A DNA stretch of 64,000 bases from Bacteroidales bacterium. GTDB lineage: Bacteria; Bacteroidota; Bacteroidia; Bacteroidales; Muribaculaceae. The DNA lies in NCBI GenBank assembly GCA_014800525.1, contig JAAVFV010000016.1, forward strand, positions 1 through 64,000, written 5' to 3'. The notes below the pieces were generated by a model. The model was not told the DNA's origin, did not search any database, and saw only the letters and a program-made list of their open reading frames with translations. Shown piece by piece: positions 59,898-64,000 of the stretch. Positions within the stretch are counted from its first letter, which is position 1, and each line of letters opens with the position of its first letter. A program made the position numbers and the translations under genes.

Positions 59898-61688
59898 TTA
59901 GCCCTTCTTCTCCTCTTTCTGCATCTGCTCCTTAAGAGCCTGGAGAGCGCCGAGGTCACCGAGAGTGGTTTTCTCGATCTGAGGAGTAGCGATCTGCTCT
60001 GCAGCAGGCTTGGAAGCCTTACGTGCGGGAGCCTTCTCACGACGCTCAGGTTTGTTGGCGTCCTCAGAAATACGGCTGTGGCTGAGGATGATGCGCTTAT
60101 TGTCTTTATTGAATTCGATTACCTTGAAGTCGAGCTTCTCGTCAAGCTTAGCCTGAGTGCCATCCTCTTTTACGAGGTGCTTGGGAGTGGCGAAGCCTTC
60201 AACACCGTAGGGAAGTGAGATCACAGCACCCTTGTCCATCATTTCGGTGATGGTACCCTCGTGGATAGAACCAACGGTGAAGATAGTCTCGAATACATCC
60301 CAGGGATTCTCCTCGAGCTGCTTGTGGCCGAGAGAGAGACGACGGTTATCTTTGTCGATCTCGAGAACCTGAACTTCGATATCATTGCCCACCTGAGTGA
60401 ACTCGCTGGGGTGTTTGATCTTCTTGGTCCAAGAAAGGTCTGAGATGTGGATGAGGCCGTCAACGCCCTCTTCGATCTCAACGAATACGCCGAAGTTAGT
60501 GAAGTTGCGCACCTTAGCAGTGTGGCGGCTACCGATAGCGTATTTAGTTTCGATATTCTCCCAGGGATCATCCTTGAGCTGCTTGAGACCAAGGCTCATC
60601 TTACGCTCGTCGCGGTCGAGAGTAAGAACCACAGCCTCAACCTCGTCGCCAACCTTAAGGAAATCGTTAGCGCTGCGGAGGTGCTGGCTCCAGCTCATCT
60701 CAGAAACGTGGATCAGACCCTCAACGCCGGGCTGAACCTCAACGAATGCACCGTAATCGGCCATAACGACAACCTTACCCTTAACGCGGTCGCCAACCTT
60801 AAGATCGGCAGTAAGGTTATCCCAGGGATGGGGCTGGAGCTGCTTGAGACCGAGAGCGATACGCTTCTTCTCGTTGTCGAAGTCGATGATAACGACCTTG
60901 ATATCCTGATCAAGCTCCACGACTTCGCGGGGATCTGAAACACGACCCCAAGAAAGATCGGTGATGTGTACGAGACCGTCTACGCCACCAAGGTCGACGA
61001 ATACACCGTAAGGAGTGATATTCTTGACTTTTCCTTCGAGCACCTGACCCTTCTCGAGCTTGGAGATGATTTCCTTCTTCTGCTGCTCAAGCTCGGCCTC
61101 GATAAGAGCCTTGTGAGAAACGACAACGTTTTTGTATTCCTGGTTGATCTTGACAACCTTGAATTCCATTGTCTTGTCGACGAATACATCGTAGTCGCGG
61201 ATGGGGCGAACGTCGATCTGAGAACCGGGGAGGAATGCCTCGATACCGAATACGTCAACGATCATACCGCCCTTAGTGCGGCTCTTAACGTAACCCTTGA
61301 TTACTTCGTCGTTCTGGAGAGCCTCGTTGACACGATCCCAGCTGCGAGTCTGGCAAGCCTTCTTGTGAGAGAGGCGGAGCTGACCGTTCTTGTCTTCGAG
61401 AGTCTCGATATATACCTCAACTTCGTCGCCTACCTTGAGGTCGGGGTTGTAACGGAATTCGCTTACCGGGATGATGGCGTCAGACTTCATACCGATGTCT
61501 ACGCGTACCTCACGCTTGCTGATCGATTTTACGATACCGGAAACGACTTCGTTTTCTTTTGCTGTCTTGAGCGATTCGTCGTAGGTATTGGTTAGCTCTT
61601 CACGGCTCTTCTCACCTGCGGTCTCGCCGTTTGCATATGCATCCCAATCGAAATCTTCGATTGCTGTGAAATTCTTTGATTCAGACAT
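59898..61688 (-). CDS. rpsA: 30S ribosomal protein S1 (bS1)
   Basis: 596 residues with six S1 OB-fold repeats; clear units start near VVSGIVKSISKREVRVDIG, VLEGKVKNITPYGVFVDLGG, VKGKVVVMADYGAFVEV, HTAKVRNFTNFGVFVEIEEG and IHEGTITEMMDKGAVISL. S1 binds mRNA and brings it to the small subunit. This matters in Bacteroidota, which use Shine-Dalgarno sequences little. C-terminal basic/Ala-rich tail (RREKAPARKASKPAAEQ). The long shadow frames opposite it are not genes. Confidence 0.97.
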   Translation of the reverse strand: MSESKNFTAIEDFDWDAYANGETAGEKSREELTNTYDESLKTAKENEVVSGIVKSISKREVRVDIGMKSDAIIPVSEFRYNPDLKVGDEVEVYIETLEDKNGQLRLSHKKACQTRSWDRVNEALQNDEVIKGYVKSRTKGGMIVDVFGIEAFLPGSQIDVRPIRDYDVFVDKTMEFKVVKINQEYKNVVVSHKALIEAELEQQKKEIISKLEKGQVLEGKVKNITPYGVFVDLGGVDGLVHITDLSWGRVSDPREVVELDQDIKVVIIDFDNEKKRIALGLKQLQPHPWDNLTADLKVGDRVKGKVVVMADYGAFVEVQPGVEGLIHVSEMSWSQHLRSANDFLKVGDEVEAVVLTLDRDERKMSLGLKQLKDDPWENIETKYAIGSRHTAKVRNFTNFGVFVEIEEGVDGLIHISDLSWTKKIKHPSEFTQVGNDIEVQVLEIDKDNRRLSLGHKQLEENPWDVFETIFTVGSIHEGTITEMMDKGAVISLPYGVEGFATPKHLVKEDGTQAKLDEKLDFKVIEFNKDNKRIILSHSRISEDANKPERREKAPARKASKPAAEQIATPQIEKTTLGDLGALQALKEQMQKEEKKG

Positions 61689-61823
61689 TTAGAATCAAGT
61701 TGGTTTTTGTGCCTCAGCCGGGAAGGATCACCGTGCGGTATCCAATTAATTATTCCGACTTCGGCGGTTAATTATTAATGTTATTTATCTCTATGGTCAG
61801 GGCACATTATGCCCACACCATTG

Positions 61824-61855
61824 CAAAATTACAATTTTTTTTTGATTCAGGCAAA
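61824..61855 (-). promoter_or_regulatory. Promoter of rpsA
   Basis: On the minus strand TTTG (61852-61855), a 20-nt spacer and TAATTTTG (61824-61831), an exact consensus about 135 nt before the ATG, leaving a long leader. Confidence 0.75.
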
Positions 61856-61951
61856 TTTTGCGGGGATATCCTGCCGACTTAATTTTCTGATATACTGCCA
61901 TAATGACATTCGGACCTCAGGACAGCCGCTATCCCGACACCATGCCTTAAC

Positions 61952-62470
61952 CTATGCCATGAAGAGCCGGCGGTATTCGCTCTCGAAATTAGGGGTGAAT
62001 ATCCCTTTACCGATATTCTCGGAGATCTCTCCGGAAGTCCAGAAGCGGCCACCGCTGAGCTCGGCACTTGGTTTGGGAGCGGAGGCATCCACTGTGGTGC
62101 GGTAGGTATTCACCAATTCACGCTCGCGGTCGGATTCAAATACATAGGAATCCAGAAATTCCGGTTCGAATCCCTCCAGACCTAATTCTTCCTTTGCCTC
62201 GCGGCGGAGCGCTTGCTCCACATGCTCACCGAGCGCGACATGGCCGCCGATTGCCGTGTCCCACTTCCCGGGCTGGATATCCTTCCATTCGGGACGCTGC
62301 TGAAGATAGAGGCGCCCGGCGGGGTCGAATACATGGAGATGCACCACCGGATGCAGGAGTTTCGAGCCTCCGTGGCATTCCTGTCGCGTGGCGGCTGAAA
62401 GAATCTGCCCGGTCTCATCCACCACCGGAAACATCTCCGTCATGTCATCTTTTATAATTTCCTCATTCAT
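61952..62470 (-). CDS. Nudix hydrolase
   Basis: 172 residues. Nudix box GGHVALGEHVEQALRREAKEELGL at 75-98 fits GX5EX7REUXEEXGU. The N-terminal VHLHVFDPAGRLYLQQRP and DIQPGKWDTAIGGH resemble isopentenyl-diphosphate isomerase-like and YfcD-type Nudix proteins. It cleaves a nucleoside diphosphate linked to another group; the substrate is unknown. Between rpsA and the inverted-repeat element. Confidence 0.88.
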   Translation of the reverse strand: MNEEIIKDDMTEMFPVVDETGQILSAATRQECHGGSKLLHPVVHLHVFDPAGRLYLQQRPEWKDIQPGKWDTAIGGHVALGEHVEQALRREAKEELGLEGFEPEFLDSYVFESDRERELVNTYRTTVDASAPKPSAELSGGRFWTSGEISENIGKGIFTPNFESEYRRLFMA

Positions 62471-62521
62471 ATTTTTTGTTTTCGATGTAAGATTTTATGC
62501 AATGTATCGTCTAAGTAAGTA

Positions 62522-62865
62522 AGACTCCATCCAGTAAAATATGTTAAACGCAGGGCGGTCTCTTTTTGAGATAAATTCTTGAATCTCAGAGGGAGCAGCC
62601 TTTTGGCTGTAACTGATGAGATTCAGGAATTTAGCCGAAAAGAGGCCGTCTAAAGGTAACTTTTTCATATAGGCCGGAGTCCATTGGAATTAAGTATTAA
62701 TATAATTAATAATTCAAATTTATAAAAATTACTCCATTCCGCATCTCAGGGGCATCTCTGTCCTTTTGACTCAGTCACATAGCCCGCTATGCTCCTGAGT
62801 CTGCAAGAACATATCTGCGCCCTGAGCTGCGACCCTGCATTAACAGATTTTATTGGATGGAGTCT
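62522..62865. mobile_element. 344-bp structured inverted-repeat element
   Basis: AGACTCCATCCAGTAAAAT at 62522-62540 is matched inverted at 62847-62865, and similarity runs on inward (TGTTAA..GCAGGG) for about 33 nt. Inside are nested stems: CGGTCTCTTTT/AAAAGAGGCCG, AAATTCTTGAATCTCA/TGAGATTCAGGAATTT, CAGCC-TTTT-GGCTG, and in the right half GACTCAG..ATAGC-CC-GCTAT..CTGAGTC. No protein frame. Probably a MITE-like or foldback element inserted in front of the sigma gene. Confidence 0.65.
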
Positions 62866-62883
62866 AACGTTCAAACGAAATCA

Positions 62884-63510
62884 ATGATTATTTCAGCACA
62901 TTCATATTCTTCGATAGGAACAGGGGAATCCCCAATACGCAATGGTATTCCCGGGCATCGACTCAGGAGCGCGTTCAGATGGATCTGTGCCCAAATTTCC
63001 GTCAACCGGGAAGGCCGCGAGAGACGCCGGCGATTTGACTCTATCCTGGCTGCCAATCATCCGATGATAAAAAGAATTGCGTTCTCATATGCCAATTCGA
63101 TGCAGGATTATGAAGATCTCTGTCAGGATATTCTTCTGAATATCTGGAAGGGAATCGGGGAATTCAGGGAGGAGGCGATGGTTTCGACATGGATCTATCG
63201 TATTGCGCTCAATACGTGTGTCTCCACAATCCGTAGACGCAACCGGGAGCCTGATAAGGTGGAACTTTCGGAGATGGTGGCCCAGGTGGCCGACAATACC
63301 GAGAATTATTCCATGAATGAGGAGCTGATGGAGCTTCATCAGGCTATCTCTGAGCTTGGACCGATCGATAAGGCAGTGATCACGATGCGTCTCGATGAAC
63401 GGTCGTACGACGAGATAGCAGAAGTCACCGGTCTGTCGAAATCGAATGTCGGTGTGCGTCTCAACCGTATCAAGCACCATCTGGCCGAAAGGTTGAAGAC
63501 ACCGGAGTAA
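62884..63510 (+). CDS. RNA polymerase sigma factor, ECF-type sigma-70
   Basis: 208 residues from the ATG at 62884; the earlier ATG at 62857 lies in the terminal repeat of the element and is less likely. Region 2: NHPMIKRIAFSYANSMQDYEDLCQDILLNIWKGIGEFREEAMVSTWIYRIALNTCVSTIRRR. Region 4: LGPIDKAVITMRLDERSYDEIAEVTGLSKSNVGVRLNRIKHHL. The N-terminus is longer than usual for ECF factors and partly low-scoring, so the true start may be further in at a non-ATG codon. The next gene, a membrane protein, may be its regulator. Confidence 0.85.
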   Translation: MIISAHSYSSIGTGESPIRNGIPGHRLRSAFRWICAQISVNREGRERRRRFDSILAANHPMIKRIAFSYANSMQDYEDLCQDILLNIWKGIGEFREEAMVSTWIYRIALNTCVSTIRRRNREPDKVELSEMVAQVADNTENYSMNEELMELHQAISELGPIDKAVITMRLDERSYDEIAEVTGLSKSNVGVRLNRIKHHLAERLKTPE

Positions 63511-63604
63511 CTTTCAGACAATCATGACATTATGAATATCATGACACATAAACATCATATTCAGATATTTTTGACAACATTACACTAATTACAATCACAA
63601 TATT

Positions 63605-64000
63605 ATGGTATCTAACAATTATTCACGTGCGTGGAGTTCGATGGGGAATGGGTCGTTTAATTCCAACTTCAATCCTGACCGGAAGACGGCCCTGGAGAAG
63701 TTGGCTGCTATGTACCGCAGGTTTATGACCGTGGCGTTGATACTCGTTCCGTATTCCTGGCTGACCTTCACGCGTCCCAACTTGATCGAGAATTCCACGG
63801 GACGTATCTTACTTCCCATTCTCTTCTCACTCTATGCTTTGTCGGCATTCCTTATCGACCGGTATCTGTATCATGGTATCAGAGGAATCGACTGTTTCCG
63901 GATGACCGTAAAGGAAGTGGGGGAGAGGGCCTATCGTCTTCGGCGGATTCATCTCCGTTCGATATGTTTTCTGGTGCCGGTTATCATTGTATTCATCGGC
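63605..64000 (+). CDS. Membrane protein, 5' part (runs off the window)
   Basis: Open frame from ATG 63605 to the right edge (132 codons, no stop), missing from the ORF track. It begins MVSNNYSRAWSSMGNGSFNS, then ALEKLAAMYRRFMTVALILV, with hydrophobic segments at about 41-57, 72-88 and 122-132. It starts 94 nt after the sigma gene. Position and three early TM helices would fit an anti-sigma or sigma-linked membrane protein, but no known domain is visible in the part seen. Confidence 0.6.
   Translation, partial: MVSNNYSRAWSSMGNGSFNSNFNPDRKTALEKLAAMYRRFMTVALILVPYSWLTFTRPNLIENSTGRILLPILFSLYALSAFLIDRYLYHGIRGIDCFRMTVKEVGERAYRLRRIHLRSICFLVPVIIVFIG

Noticed and set aside
59883-61595. Several long plus-strand frames opposite rpsA (111, 163 and 209 residues)
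   Set aside because: They are antisense shadows of a well-supported ribosomal protein gene with strong codon bias; no promoter or protein-like motifs.
62160-62180. tRNA T-loop-like GGTTCGAATCC
   Set aside because: It lies inside the Nudix coding sequence, and no acceptor stem or cloverleaf can be built around it.

Overview
The window looks like a chromosomal segment of a gut-type Bacteroidales bacterium; Muribaculaceae is my best guess, but that rank is inferred. The evidence is promoters of the Bacteroidota type (TTTG, about 19-21 nt, then TAnnTTTG) in front of many genes, few Shine-Dalgarno-like leaders, the gliding-associated proteins GldE and GldH, C-terminal domains that look like type IX secretion (T9SS) sorting signals, a large TonB-dependent outer-membrane receptor, the Bacteroidota form of LptD, and an alpha2-type glycyl-tRNA synthetase.

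Layout. 1-3300: tail of a DUF4143 ATPase, gldE, a phosphopantetheinyl transferase and an orphan HipB-like regulator. 3500-11600 (minus strand): a GHL10 glycosidase, a TIGR02757 protein, a small lipoprotein, an S9 peptidase, an FKBP-like lipoprotein, LemA and GlyRS. 11700-15200: a foldback mini-element, then a three-gene nonulosonate operon. Its phosphatase carries the residues that mark KDN-9-phosphate phosphatase, and its first gene fuses a MAF/MptE-like domain to a CMP-sugar synthetase. 15400-24900: TonB-type receptor, Gly/Pro-rich secreted protein, OPT transporter and a 1045-residue T9SS-type surface protein, separated by ACAGATT repeat clusters. 25000-30100: paired CrcB fluoride channels, an HxlR/NTF2 divergent pair around a very large palindrome, and a MarR-controlled redox run (DsbA/FrnE-like, metallo-hydrolase, Old Yellow Enzyme). 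30100-32300: IS-like hairpin, frameshifted KilA-N pseudogene, LRR-transglutaminase protein. 33200-40000: asd, fabD, a PurF-like protein lacking the catalytic cysteine, then rplM-rpsI and rpsB-tsf. 40700-45500: a two-gene unit ending in a T9SS-type protein, eno, and a RecD-like helicase. 45600-47200: an AT-rich ATPase + DUF4435 pair resembling the PARIS anti-phage system. 47300-59800: CCA-adding enzyme, M24 peptidase, a zapA / rny / ricT / gldH run, LptD, an HD protein, IlvE and a mini T9SS-CTD protein. 59900-64000: rpsA, a Nudix hydrolase, a 344-bp inverted-repeat element, an ECF sigma factor and the start of a membrane protein.

The most interesting points are the PARIS-like pair inserted between housekeeping genes, the putative KDN synthesis and transfer operon, the Cys-less PurF homologue, several structured repeat families (ACAGATT repeats; a TAAGTAAGT..AATTAATTTATAC family; two foldback elements), a possible pseudoknot downstream of a secreted-protein gene, and the direct overlap of rny with ricT. 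No tRNA, rRNA or CRISPR array was seen. All homology calls come from reading the sequence; no searches were run.
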